DNA from: Methanobacteriota archaeon
GTDB lineage: Archaea > Thermoplasmatota > Poseidoniia > Poseidoniales > Thalassarchaeaceae
DNA length: 15,460 nucleotides
Assembly: GCA_002724815.1 (NCBI GenBank)
Contig: PBPV01000077.1
Coordinates: forward strand, 1 to 15,460
Direction: 5' to 3'
Part shown: positions 1 through 6,872 of the stretch, piece after piece
Layout of the letters: each line of letters starts with the position of its first letter
How positions within the stretch are numbered: position 1 is the stretch's first letter
Made by a program: the position numbers and the translations under genes
Notes under the pieces: generated by a model
Told to the model about the DNA's origin: nothing
Database searches by the model: none
The model's input: only the letters and a program-made list of their open reading frames with translations

Positions 1-826
1 CAATAGAGTCCAACGATTCACACAACCTTGTCGCAGAATCACCTGTATTTTTCAAAGGTGTTCCGGAAAGGTTGTTTGAGGGGAGTAGTCCAATCAATTC
101 TCGCGTTAAATCGATGGCATCTTCATCAGTGGATGCAGTGAAGTGAGTGACTCCTGACTTACTACCATGAGTCATGGCACCACCTAGATCTTCGAATGAG
201 ACTTCTTCATTTGTGACGGTCTTGATAACCTCTGGACCAGTGATGAACATGTGCGATGTTTGGTCGACCATGATGACAAAATCAGTAATGGCTGGACTGT
301 ATACGGCACCACCTGCACACGGACCCATGATTACACTGATCTGAGGAATGACTCCACTCGCACGAACATTCCTGAAGAAAATCTCAGCATACGACCCTAG
401 GCTAGCAACGCCTTCCTGGATTCGGGCTCCACCCGAATCGTTCAATCCAATGACTGGAGTGCCTGATTTCATCGCCATATCAAGTATTTTGCAAATCTTG
501 AGCCCATGCATTTCACCCAAACTGCCACCATAAACGGTGAAATCCTGTGCAAAGCAATGTACAGGTTTGCCATCAATTGTGCCGTGTCCACAAACGACAC
601 CGTCTCCGGGGATGATGTTTCCTTCCATGCCAAAGTCAGTACATCGATGTTCGACCAGCGCATCGACTTCTTGGAAAGAGCCTTCGTCAAGCAGTAATTC
701 CAACCGTTCTCTAGCCGTTAACTTCCCTCGATTGTGTTGCGCATCGATGCGCTGGGAGCCTCCACCGGCTTCGGATTGGGCCTTTCTTCGGCGCAATTCG
801 TCGAGTCGTTCGTCTGCAGCTCTCAT
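1..826 (-). CDS. pccB: Propionyl-CoA/methylmalonyl-CoA carboxylase, carboxyltransferase (beta) subunit; C-terminus cut by window edge
   Basis: Carboxyltransferase subunit of acyl-CoA carboxylase, which moves the carboxyl group from biotin to propionyl-CoA to give methylmalonyl-CoA in the cytosol. About 275 N-terminal residues are visible of the roughly 510-530 usual for the family; the rest lies left of the window. The start reads MRAADERLDELRRRK, followed by GGGSQRI, the family block KLTARERLELLLDEGSF, then GDGVVCGHGTI, the crotonase-fold segment SGGARIQEGV, and the acyl-CoA/oxyanion segment MGPCAGGAVYSPA. I chose the ATG at 826 because family members begin just before this helix. In-frame GTG at 838 and ATG at 895 are also possible; the latter would add 23 atypical residues and include a hairpin. 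It is divergent from the mutase small-subunit gene, which uses the product of this pathway step. Acetyl-CoA as an additional substrate cannot be excluded. Confidence 0.93.
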   Translation of the reverse strand, partial: MRAADERLDELRRRKAQSEAGGGSQRIDAQHNRGKLTARERLELLLDEGSFQEVDALVEHRCTDFGMEGNIIPGDGVVCGHGTIDGKPVHCFAQDFTVYGGSLGEMHGLKICKILDMAMKSGTPVIGLNDSGGARIQEGVASLGSYAEIFFRNVRASGVIPQISVIMGPCAGGAVYSPAITDFVIMVDQTSHMFITGPEVIKTVTNEEVSFEDLGGAMTHGSKSGVTHFTASTDEDAIDLTRELIGLLPSNNLSGTPLKNTGDSATRLCESLDSI

Positions 827-867
827 TGCCCTCAACACCCCCGTTGTCACAAGCCGCCCATGAAGAT

Positions 868-890
868 AGCCCCCTATGGGGGCTGTTTTT
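868..890 (+). terminator. GC-rich hairpin followed by T-run in the pccB/mutase divergent gap
   Basis: A perfect 7-bp inverted repeat, AGCCCCC / GGGGGCT with a TAT loop (868-884), is followed after one base by five T residues (886-890) when read on the plus strand. That is the shape of an intrinsic terminator or attenuator. It lies between two divergent start codons, so it would stop antisense transcripts leaving pccB. Read the other way, it would form a hairpin in the pccB leader. The structure is seen directly; the function is inferred. Confidence 0.45.
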
Positions 891-933
891 CTCATCCGTG
901 GGGTTCAAGTCGTTATCCCGGCTCGACTAGAAT

Positions 934-1326
934 ATGCCAACACCTCTGCGCATCGTGATTGCCAAACCCGGCTTGGACGGTCATGACCGCGGTGCCAAGG
1001 TTGTTGCAAGAGCCCTTAGGGATGCGGGACATGAAGTCATTTACACAGGACTTCGTCGAACTCCCGAACAGATTGTACGAATTGCAATGGATGAAGACGC
1101 TCAGGTTGTCGGTCTTTCTTCGTTATCGGGTGCGCATGGTTTCTTGTTCCCCAAGGTCTGTGAATTGCTTCGGGAAGCTGGACTTGATGATGTGGTCGTA
1201 TTTGGCGGTGGCATCATCCCCGAACGCGATCGTCCGGCGTTATACGAATCCGGCATTTCAGCAATTTTCGGTCCCGGGACTACATCCACTGAGATGATTG
1301 AATTTCTAAACAACTTGGAGGTGTGA
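934..1326 (+). CDS. mcmB: Methylmalonyl-CoA mutase small subunit / cobalamin-binding domain protein
   Basis: Stand-alone B12-binding subunit (130 aa) of methylmalonyl-CoA mutase, which interconverts (R)-methylmalonyl-CoA and succinyl-CoA using adenosylcobalamin. The base-off/His-on motif DxHxxG is intact as D15-G-H17-D-R-G20, with His17 the expected lower cobalt ligand. The Rossmann-like nucleotide-tail contacts follow in SSLSGAHG and in [10 protein letters not shown]. Its length matches other split archaeal mutases, in which the catalytic TIM-barrel subunit is a separate gene; no large subunit is present in this window. The stop codon lies only two bases before the ATG of the MeaB gene, so the two are probably co-translated. 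No clear ribosome site precedes the ATG at 934, so a leaderless or near-leaderless mRNA is possible. Confidence 0.93.
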   Translation: MPTPLRIVIAKPGLDGHDRGAKVVARALRDAGHEVIYTGLRRTPEQIVRIAMDEDAQVVGLSSLSGAHGFLFPKVCELLREAGLDDVVVFGGGIIPERDRPALYESGISAIFGPGTTSTEMIEFLNNLEV

Positions 1327-1328
1327 AT

Positions 1329-2147
1329 ATGAATCGGCGCGAGCTTGCTCGGGCACTTTCGAATCCAGAATCAATTGTGGCATCCCAGCGACGCAAGAAA
1401 CCATGGTGTGTTCTCGGTGTGACGGGCGCCCCTGGTGTGGGGAAATCCTGCTTGGTTGATCAAATCGTGACGCGGTGGCTTGAGGATGGAGAAAGAGTTG
1501 CGATATTGGCCGTTGACCCATCTTCACCAGTCTCAGGCGGGGCCTTACTCGGTGATCGAATGCGAATGTCTTCAGTGGATGCTGGGGAGAATGTTTTCTT
1601 CCGCTCTATAGCAACGAGAAACTTGCCTGGCGGCGTTCCTTCTCACTTGAGCAAGATGGTGGATTTGCTGGTCGAACAGGGTTGGAGTAAAGTCATCATT
1701 GAAACGGTCGGTGCGGGGCAATCTGAAATTCGCGTTGTTGCCGTCGCGGATCGAATTCTGTTGGTCGAAGGTCCCGCACGTGGAGATGTAATCCAGGCTG
1801 AAAAGGCAGGTATTCTCGAGTTGGCCGATATTGTAGCAGTGAATAAGTGCGATTTGGAAGGCGCAGATAGGGTCGCGGAAGAAATTCGTTTGTCGCTGAA
1901 TTTTTCTGCCGATGAGCCCGCACCTGTGGTTCTTTGCTCGGCAGAAACTGGAGAGGGCATTGAAAATCTTGTCACCGCCATCAACACGCTGTCTTCTGCG
2001 AAGGGCCCAGCCATCGCCAAAGCGAGGGAACGCCTGTTGGCCGCACATCAGGAATTGATGCTTAATCATCCAAATTTCACCGATGCAGTCAAGGGCTTGT
2101 CTGACGGACGGTATACTGTTGAAGAAGCTCTTCAACAACTTAGATGA
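1329..2147 (+). CDS. meaB: MeaB/ArgK-family GTPase, methylmalonyl-CoA mutase chaperone
   Basis: G3E P-loop GTPase that gates cofactor loading and protects methylmalonyl-CoA mutase. Numbered from ATG 1329 (272 aa): Walker A GAPGVGKS at 33-40, the family block DPSSPVSGGALLGDR at 63-77, FRSIATRNLPGG near 91-102, the switch segment ETVGAGQSE at 125-133, and the base-specificity motif NKCD at 172-175. I prefer ATG 1329 over the upstream GTG at 1323, because GGAGGTG at 1317-1323 is then a well-placed ribosome site inside the end of the mutase gene. The protein is shorter than typical MeaB (about 310-340 aa), with a reduced N-terminal extension and C-terminal dimerisation arm. The adjacent mutase small subunit supports the role. 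Confidence 0.93.
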   Translation: MNRRELARALSNPESIVASQRRKKPWCVLGVTGAPGVGKSCLVDQIVTRWLEDGERVAILAVDPSSPVSGGALLGDRMRMSSVDAGENVFFRSIATRNLPGGVPSHLSKMVDLLVEQGWSKVIIETVGAGQSEIRVVAVADRILLVEGPARGDVIQAEKAGILELADIVAVNKCDLEGADRVAEEIRLSLNFSADEPAPVVLCSAETGEGIENLVTAINTLSSAKGPAIAKARERLLAAHQELMLNHPNFTDAVKGLSDGRYTVEEALQQLR

Positions 2148-2156
2148 GGTCCGAAA

Positions 2157-2822
2157 ATGTCAGAAATTCAGTTTGACGCCGATGCAGAAATCGAGTATGA
2201 TGGGGATCATGTAAAGCATAGTGTGGGTGGTAAAGGCGGACACATTTTCCGTCGCTTATTCCACATATCCATGGCTTTACTTCCTTGGATATACTATGTT
2301 CATGGAGAGATGATTGGTGAGCTACTTTCAATCCAACCTGTGCAATTCGCGGCTGCGGTTGGAATTACTCTGCTAATTTTTGAAATGATTCGGATCCGCT
2401 TTGGGATTTTGATTTTCGGACAGCGAGAATATGAAAAAAATCAGATCAGTGCTCTCGCCTGGGGTTCACTTTCGATTTCATTGACATTTGTAGCGCTTCA
2501 CAATTGGCAAGGCGGAGATGGAGTTCATGAAGGATGGTTGGTCATCCCCATTGTGTTGTGTTTGACGTTTGGAGATCCAGCAATGGGGGAGGCGCGTCGA
2601 AAGGGACTTGATGACCGCACAGTGTTTGCAATCGGGACAATTGTTTGTGGTTTGACCTGGCTCGGCTGCGGTTATTTCTTCGGAACACCTTACTGGATGG
2701 CGATTTTGATGGGTCCACTGACCACCGCGGCCGAATGGCCAAAGCTTCGATGGATTGATGACAATGGAACCATGGTTCTCATTCCATTGGCGGTGACCAT
2801 TTTGCTGGCTCCATTCCTGTAA
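2157..2822 (+). CDS. Polyprenol/dolichol kinase-like integral membrane protein
   Basis: A 221-residue integral membrane protein with about six hydrophobic segments after a short acidic cytosolic N-terminus. The segment RRLFHISMALLPW (about residues 32-44) recalls the conserved R-K/R-x-x-H start of the dolichol/phytol kinase and CDP-diglyceride synthetase-like group (COG0170 type). The later FGDPAMGEARRKG (about 138-150) resembles that group's G-D-x-x-x-x-x-G signature. If correct, it would phosphorylate a polyprenol or related isoprenoid lipid alcohol at the membrane. The assignment rests on these two short motifs and the topology only. The gene starts nine bases after the MeaB stop with a GAGG ribosome site, so it is probably transcribed with the B12 genes, although no metabolic link is obvious. 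Confidence 0.6.
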   Translation: MSEIQFDADAEIEYDGDHVKHSVGGKGGHIFRRLFHISMALLPWIYYVHGEMIGELLSIQPVQFAAAVGITLLIFEMIRIRFGILIFGQREYEKNQISALAWGSLSISLTFVALHNWQGGDGVHEGWLVIPIVLCLTFGDPAMGEARRKGLDDRTVFAIGTIVCGLTWLGCGYFFGTPYWMAILMGPLTTAAEWPKLRWIDDNGTMVLIPLAVTILLAPFL

Positions 2823-2873
2823 TGCATCCAGTTTACACGCTACGTTTACAAAGCGAATTCCGGTGGGCAAACC

Positions 2874-2987
2874 ATGTCCGAAGAAGCAGAACCTCTGTCC
2901 GACGATGCACCCGGTCAAGGGCTCTACATTTTCGCGTACCTGTTTTCGATGGCGGCTTTGGCAGTGACCATGTTCCTTTACACGTAA
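2874..2987 (+). CDS. Small single-pass membrane peptide, 37 aa
   Basis: A short open frame from ATG 2874 to TAA 2985-2987 encodes 37 residues. The N-terminal half is acidic and soluble (MSEEAEPLSDDAPGQG) and the C-terminal half is one hydrophobic helix (LYIFAYLFSMAALAVTMFLY) ending at the membrane boundary. It fills most of an otherwise unexplained gap of about 215 bp between two same-strand genes. The acidic-then-hydrophobic organisation is typical of real small membrane proteins and unlikely for random out-of-frame sequence. No family was recognised. It could be an accessory subunit or regulator of a neighbouring membrane protein. There is no strong ribosome site directly before the ATG, which lowers certainty. 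Confidence 0.55.
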   Translation: MSEEAEPLSDDAPGQGLYIFAYLFSMAALAVTMFLYT

Positions 2988-3038
2988 TCCTGTAAACTTC
3001 GACCACGCCTTGAAATGCGTTGACATAGGCCGATGACC

Positions 3039-4802
3039 ATGTGTGGTATCGCTGGAATCTTCGGTCCCAATGGGGACGATTCAGCGTTGGCACAATCCAT
3101 GGCCTCATTGTTGAAACATCGTGGGCCCGACGGAATACAATCGTGGTCTGAACCCTGTCAGCATGGCGGCGTAGGATTGGGTCATACTCGATTGTCAATC
3201 GTTGATGTTGCCGGTTCGACTCAACCACTACACTCCGATGATGGTTGCGTGTTGGTGATGAATGGAGAAATCTACAATCATCAACAAATCCGTAATGAGG
3301 AACGAGGATTTGCTTTTCGAACTCAGGGAGATGGAGAATCAATTTTAGCAGCTTACGCTGCTAGGCAGGATGATGTATCTTGGGTTCAACGCTTGGATGG
3401 AATATGGTCGTTCGCACTTTGGGATTCTGTTCGCCAGGTCCTCATCTTGTGTCGCGATCGTTTGGGCGTGAAACCTTTGGTTCGGACGCAGACCTCAGAT
3501 GGCAACCTGTTGTTCGGTTCTGAAGTCAAGTCGTTGCGAGCTTATTCTGAATATTGCTCAGCCATCGATATGAATGCTCTTGTTGCACGTATTGCCTTCG
3601 AATATCCACTGGATCAAACTACATTGTTTGAGGGCGTCCAATCGGTAGAATCTGGCTCCATCGAAACCTGGAAACTGACTGATAACGGGGTACAATTGGA
3701 ACAAAAGGTTCGATGGATTGACTCTTACGAATCCAATCCACAGAAATCATGGAATCCGGCTGAAGATGCCTCGATTTTACTTGAGTCATTGACTCGTTCT
3801 GTGGCTGATCGTCTAATGTCGGATGTACCTTTGGGGATTGTTCTCAGTGGGGGTCTAGATTCGGCCATGGTGGCTGCCATTTCTCACGAAGCCTCGCGGC
3901 GAACGGGTTACCCCCTCCCCGCATGTTGGACGGTTGCAGAATCTGAAGACAATCCTGACTGGAAAGCGGCTGAAATCGTTTGTCAAGCACTCGACTTGGA
4001 GCACCATCAGCATGTCCTTGAGGGCAATGCCTTCAATCAATCTCTACCCAGTTTGTCTTGGCATGGTGAAGATTTGGACATTACTGTACTGTTCTTCCAA
4101 CCCCTCTTTTCGACGATGTCGCAATCGGTCAAAGTTGGATTGTGTGGGCAGGGTGCGGATGAGTTGCATGCAGGGTATCCTCGGTACAAGGACCTCTCTA
4201 GCCATCGACTTTCAATCAATTCAAGATTGGATGCCTGTGAACACCCGTTTGCAAATCGATTGAGAGAGGGGGGGGTTGTCGGAAATGGGTGGTCTGGTGA
4301 CCATAATCCCAGCACCGTATTTTCGAACTTGAATTCGGCTCTAGACTACGAAATGAATCATGGGCAATTGACCAATTTCCAGTTGCGGCTGGTCGATCGA
4401 CACAGCATGGCCCACGGACTTGAAGTTCGAGTTCCTTTCCTCGGGCAGACACATGTGGGTGCATCATCGGATCTTCCACTTGATTGGAAACTATCGCCTG
4501 AAGTGGAAAAGGCAGCCTTGCGAGCTGCCGCAGATTTGACCCGATTGCCAAAAGAAATTGTCAATCGTCCGAAGTTACCTGCGGGTCGTGCAACTTCACC
4601 GACCATGATTGAGAATTTGTTGGATGAATTGCATGGGCATGCTCTGCAATACGCCAACGATTTCCCACAATTGGCAGGGATGTTCAATGATCAACCTGAA
4701 ATTTCACTTGGTCTGAGATTGTTTCGTTCCTTGCATATTACCGATGGTGGTGTAGGTCGTGAACAAAAAGATTTGATGACTCTATTGGAGGATGTTGAAT
4801 GA
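3039..4802 (+). CDS. asnB: Asparagine synthetase, glutamine-hydrolysing (AsnB family)
   Basis: Two-domain cytosolic amidotransferase of 587 aa. The N-terminal Ntn glutaminase domain releases ammonia from glutamine, and the C-terminal PP-loop domain activates aspartate with ATP. I start at ATG 3039, not 3033, because the catalytic cysteine must follow the removed Met (MCGIAGIFG). Seen in order: RGPDG, HTRLSI (49-54), NGEIYN (75-80), GDGE (97-100), DRLGVKP, the ATP loop SGGLDS (270-275), GQGADE (370-375), LEVRVPFL and a late R-x-K pair (NRPKLPAGR). The usual GEGxDE box has Gln in place of the first Glu. The stop overlaps the start of the next gene (glutamate-cysteine ligase). Asparagine is the default product, but AsnB paralogues that make other amides exist and cannot be excluded. 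Confidence 0.9.
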   Translation: MCGIAGIFGPNGDDSALAQSMASLLKHRGPDGIQSWSEPCQHGGVGLGHTRLSIVDVAGSTQPLHSDDGCVLVMNGEIYNHQQIRNEERGFAFRTQGDGESILAAYAARQDDVSWVQRLDGIWSFALWDSVRQVLILCRDRLGVKPLVRTQTSDGNLLFGSEVKSLRAYSEYCSAIDMNALVARIAFEYPLDQTTLFEGVQSVESGSIETWKLTDNGVQLEQKVRWIDSYESNPQKSWNPAEDASILLESLTRSVADRLMSDVPLGIVLSGGLDSAMVAAISHEASRRTGYPLPACWTVAESEDNPDWKAAEIVCQALDLEHHQHVLEGNAFNQSLPSLSWHGEDLDITVLFFQPLFSTMSQSVKVGLCGQGADELHAGYPRYKDLSSHRLSINSRLDACEHPFANRLREGGVVGNGWSGDHNPSTVFSNLNSALDYEMNHGQLTNFQLRLVDRHSMAHGLEVRVPFLGQTHVGASSDLPLDWKLSPEVEKAALRAAADLTRLPKEIVNRPKLPAGRATSPTMIENLLDELHGHALQYANDFPQLAGMFNDQPEISLGLRLFRSLHITDGGVGREQKDLMTLLEDVE

Positions 4803-5932
4803 TGTCATACGTTGGACCGGATCTCCTCGCCGAACTTGAGGAAAAAATCATCTCCAAGGAGCAAGAGATCAAATCATGGTTCGCTGAAAAGAGATCAAAA
4901 CTAGAGATGCCAATCTATGGTTCAGTTGACATTCGTGATGCCAATTGGAAAGTTGCGGTCGTAGATGCGAACCAATACCCTGCAGGTTTCAACAATTTGC
5001 AAGACGGCGATATTGGTGAGCATTTCCGGAATGCCATCGGTGATTTACGGCACGTCCATATTTGGCCTGAGGCTCATACCCGAAACCCAGCTTATGTTGA
5101 GCATTTATCTGCCTTGTCGGCAATCTTGGAGGGTGAAGGATATGCTGTAACCGTGGGCGTCTTAGAGACTCACGAAGAGGGTCCAGTGAATGTTGGAGGC
5201 ACGATTCCCGACTTGATTCTACTCAACAATGATCTCACTGATGGCCCGCTTCCAGACCTAGGTGTGCCCACACTTCCATCTCCGGAAATGGGTTGGTACC
5301 AACGCCGTAAATCGTCTCATTTCAAGGCGATTCAACCACTGGTAGATGAGATTTCACAATTACTGGACATCGATCCATGGCTACTGTCAACACAATGGTT
5401 TGTCTCTGAGGGGAAGTGTTTGGACAAGGATACCTGCCGTACATTATTGGCAGCAGAAGCGGACCAATTCCTCGCAGATTTACAATCGAAGTACGATCAA
5501 TATGGAATTTCAGGTACGCCCACTCTATTTGTGAAAAATGATGCTGGAACATTTGGATTGGGTATTATTGAAATCACTTCTGGAGAAGAGTTGCTGGCAT
5601 TATCGAATCGAAAGATGCGAAAACTGACCTATGGGAAAGGAGGTGCGGAAGCAGAAGATTTCTTGCTGCAGGAAGGTGTTCCTAGCGCACTTTCGTGGGA
5701 TGGGATGGTTGTAGAACCCGTCGCATATTGTGCCAATGGACGTGTTGGGGGTTGGTTTTATCGAGCCAATGCCAAGAAAGGAGAAATGGCCAATCTCAAC
5801 AGTCCATCTTCTGTGTTTATCCATCCACATGAGATTGATGATCCAGCGATTGCATCCAGACGTCAACACTGGCACATGTTGGTAGCAGAAATCGCCATGC
5901 TTGGAATCGCAATTGAGTCGGCTTCACTCTAA
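4799..5932 (+). CDS. gshA: Glutamate-cysteine ligase, GshA (Acidithiobacillus/proteobacterial ATP-grasp-like family)
   Basis: Likely ATP-dependent ligase joining glutamate and cysteine to gamma-glutamylcysteine, the first step of glutathione-type thiol synthesis. The 377-residue protein matches what I know of the GshA family (PF08886/TIGR02049 type) in several blocks. These are IYGSVDIRDANWKVAVVDAN followed by PAGFNNL (39-67), FVKNDAGTFGLGI (244-256), and VEPVAYCANGRVGGWFYRAN with NLNSP (305-336). GGAGGATG at 4787-4794 precedes two tandem ATGs (4799 and 4802); either may be used. Its first ATG overlaps the AsnB stop by four bases, indicating translational coupling. The 3' end overlaps the convergent membrane-protein gene by nine bases. 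No glutathione synthetase (gshB) is visible, so the end product may be gamma-glutamylcysteine itself, as in haloarchaea, which use a different GshA family. Confidence 0.82.
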   Translation: MMSYVGPDLLAELEEKIISKEQEIKSWFAEKRSKLEMPIYGSVDIRDANWKVAVVDANQYPAGFNNLQDGDIGEHFRNAIGDLRHVHIWPEAHTRNPAYVEHLSALSAILEGEGYAVTVGVLETHEEGPVNVGGTIPDLILLNNDLTDGPLPDLGVPTLPSPEMGWYQRRKSSHFKAIQPLVDEISQLLDIDPWLLSTQWFVSEGKCLDKDTCRTLLAAEADQFLADLQSKYDQYGISGTPTLFVKNDAGTFGLGIIEITSGEELLALSNRKMRKLTYGKGGAEAEDFLLQEGVPSALSWDGMVVEPVAYCANGRVGGWFYRANAKKGEMANLNSPSSVFIHPHEIDDPAIASRRQHWHMLVAEIAMLGIAIESASL

Positions 5933-6211
5933 TTCATCACTCGCCATTTCTGGTGGTGCATCCATGCCCATAATTTCGTAATTTGAAGGAAATAGTGCAA
6001 CGAGCACTCCAGCGATGCCAACGACAAGTGCCGACCAAAACATTTGGTAAGCGATTGCCATCTCTAGTGCGATTGCCACCAATAGTAGTCCTCCTAGGTT
6101 GGAAATCCAAACCAATCGCTTGAATGTAGCCAAACCGACACCTTTGGTTGTCCCCGACATTGACTCTGGTCCGAACTCAGCTCCAAATCGGATGGGTTTG
6201 TCTTCGGCCAT
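5924..6211 (-). CDS. Small two-helix membrane protein, last gene of the Rieske/cytochrome b operon
   Basis: A 95-residue protein with a polar N-terminus (MAEDKPIRFGAEFGPES), a basic stretch (KRLVW), two closely spaced hydrophobic helices (about 35-54 and 56-75) and an acidic C-terminal tail. GGAGAT lies just upstream of the ATG at a good distance. It sits 35 bp after the ferredoxin gene and its 3' end overlaps the convergent gshA by nine bases. No family was recognised. Position and topology suggest a small accessory subunit of the membrane redox complex encoded upstream, but this is inference from context only. Confidence 0.75.
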   Translation of the reverse strand: MAEDKPIRFGAEFGPESMSGTTKGVGLATFKRLVWISNLGGLLLVAIALEMAIAYQMFWSALVVGIAGVLVALFPSNYEIMGMDAPPEMASDELE

Positions 6212-6246
6212 ATTATCTCCTCAATGAATCTACACATCAATCCTTG

Positions 6247-6636
6247 TCAACGGTCTATCATGATGATTGCATCTGTCGGACAAGCCAACACACAGAGTCG
6301 ACAACCTGTACATGGGTCTCTAAGCACCTTTGCCTTACGGTTGACATCGATGTTCAAAATCGGACTGGCCAATGGAGTATCATACAATTCAATGGCATCA
6401 TCATCGCATACCAATGTACATTGGTCACACCCAATACAGAGTTCTTCCTTGACGAAGGCGACCGTTCCAGGGCCCCCTTTCACCTTTTCACGCGCTTCCG
6501 TGCGCATAGAATTCAGTGCAAGTCGGATCCGAGCAGCCTCGTTGAGCCGCCTAGAATCCAACTCCTCTCGGGTGGTCATGGTTGGTGGGGGCCACCCGTT
6601 CTTCTCAAATCTTCCTAAGCGTAGAATGTCAGCCAT
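6247..6636 (-). CDS. 2[4Fe-4S] ferredoxin-like electron-transfer protein
   Basis: Soluble 129-residue iron-sulfur protein. After an N-terminal charged helical extension of about 65 residues lie two ferredoxin cluster motifs: CIGCDQCTLVC (followed by an atypical D-D-D in place of the usual Pro) and CTGCRLCVLACPTDAI. Both CxxCxxC sets are complete, with a fourth cysteine 3 residues on, so two 4Fe-4S clusters are expected. The first motif lacks the canonical proline after its last cysteine. The spacer between the motifs is longer than in clostridial ferredoxins. The start lies 22 bp inside the preceding membrane-protein gene. Encoded downstream of the cytochrome b/HdrD fusion, it is a plausible cytosolic donor or acceptor for that module, possibly as a fixed subunit. 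Confidence 0.9.
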   Translation of the reverse strand: MADILRLGRFEKNGWPPPTMTTREELDSRRLNEAARIRLALNSMRTEAREKVKGGPGTVAFVKEELCIGCDQCTLVCDDDAIELYDTPLASPILNIDVNRKAKVLRDPCTGCRLCVLACPTDAIIMIDR

Positions 6637-6872
6637 AGTGGATGAATTGAAATCAGAAAGGCGACCAGAAACCCGGTCGCAGTTCCCTTCGCCATATTTG
6701 GTCGGTCATAACCCAAAGCGATAAGAATCAGGAAAAACCCAATGATGAGGTCACAAACCATGCCAATCCAAGCCGCTTTCCATGACAACATCAGGGCCAC
6801 TGTCAGCGTAGCAACGGGGCCAATCATGAATCCAGAAATCCAATCTCGATCCAACGAGACCAAGCATCTCAC
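6615..6872 (-). CDS. Small hydrophobic membrane protein, three predicted helices
   Basis: An 85-residue, very hydrophobic protein with about three membrane segments (roughly residues 13-30, 32-53 and 64-83) and a short loop YDRPNMAKG. The GTG start at 6872 overlaps the stop of the cytochrome b/HdrD fusion gene in a GTGA arrangement, and the 3' end overlaps the ferredoxin gene by 22 bp. This nested packing argues for a genuinely co-translated gene. No family was recognised. It may be a small structural subunit comparable in role to the small helices of bc1/b6f complexes, but nothing in the sequence proves that. Confidence 0.72.
   Translation of the reverse strand: MRCLVSLDRDWISGFMIGPVATLTVALMLSWKAAWIGMVCDLIIGFFLILIALGYDRPNMAKGTATGFLVAFLISIHPLWLTFYA

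Noticed and set aside
1572..2138. Long minus-strand open frame (188 codons) opposite the MeaB gene
   Set aside because: It is antisense to a gene with intact GTPase motifs, and its translation has no recognisable domain, so it is a shadow frame.
3033..3038. ATG at 3033 as start of asnB
   Set aside because: It would leave two residues ahead of Met-Cys, and the glutaminase nucleophile must be the N-terminal cysteine after Met removal.
2478..3342. Two minus-strand frames of 182 and 169 codons opposite the kinase-like and asnB genes
   Set aside because: Both overlap well-supported plus-strand coding sequence and show no domain, signal or ribosome site.
6148..6724. Plus-strand frames of 156 and 166 codons opposite the ferredoxin gene
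   Set aside because: The minus strand carries two full ferredoxin cluster motifs here; the plus-strand translations are featureless.
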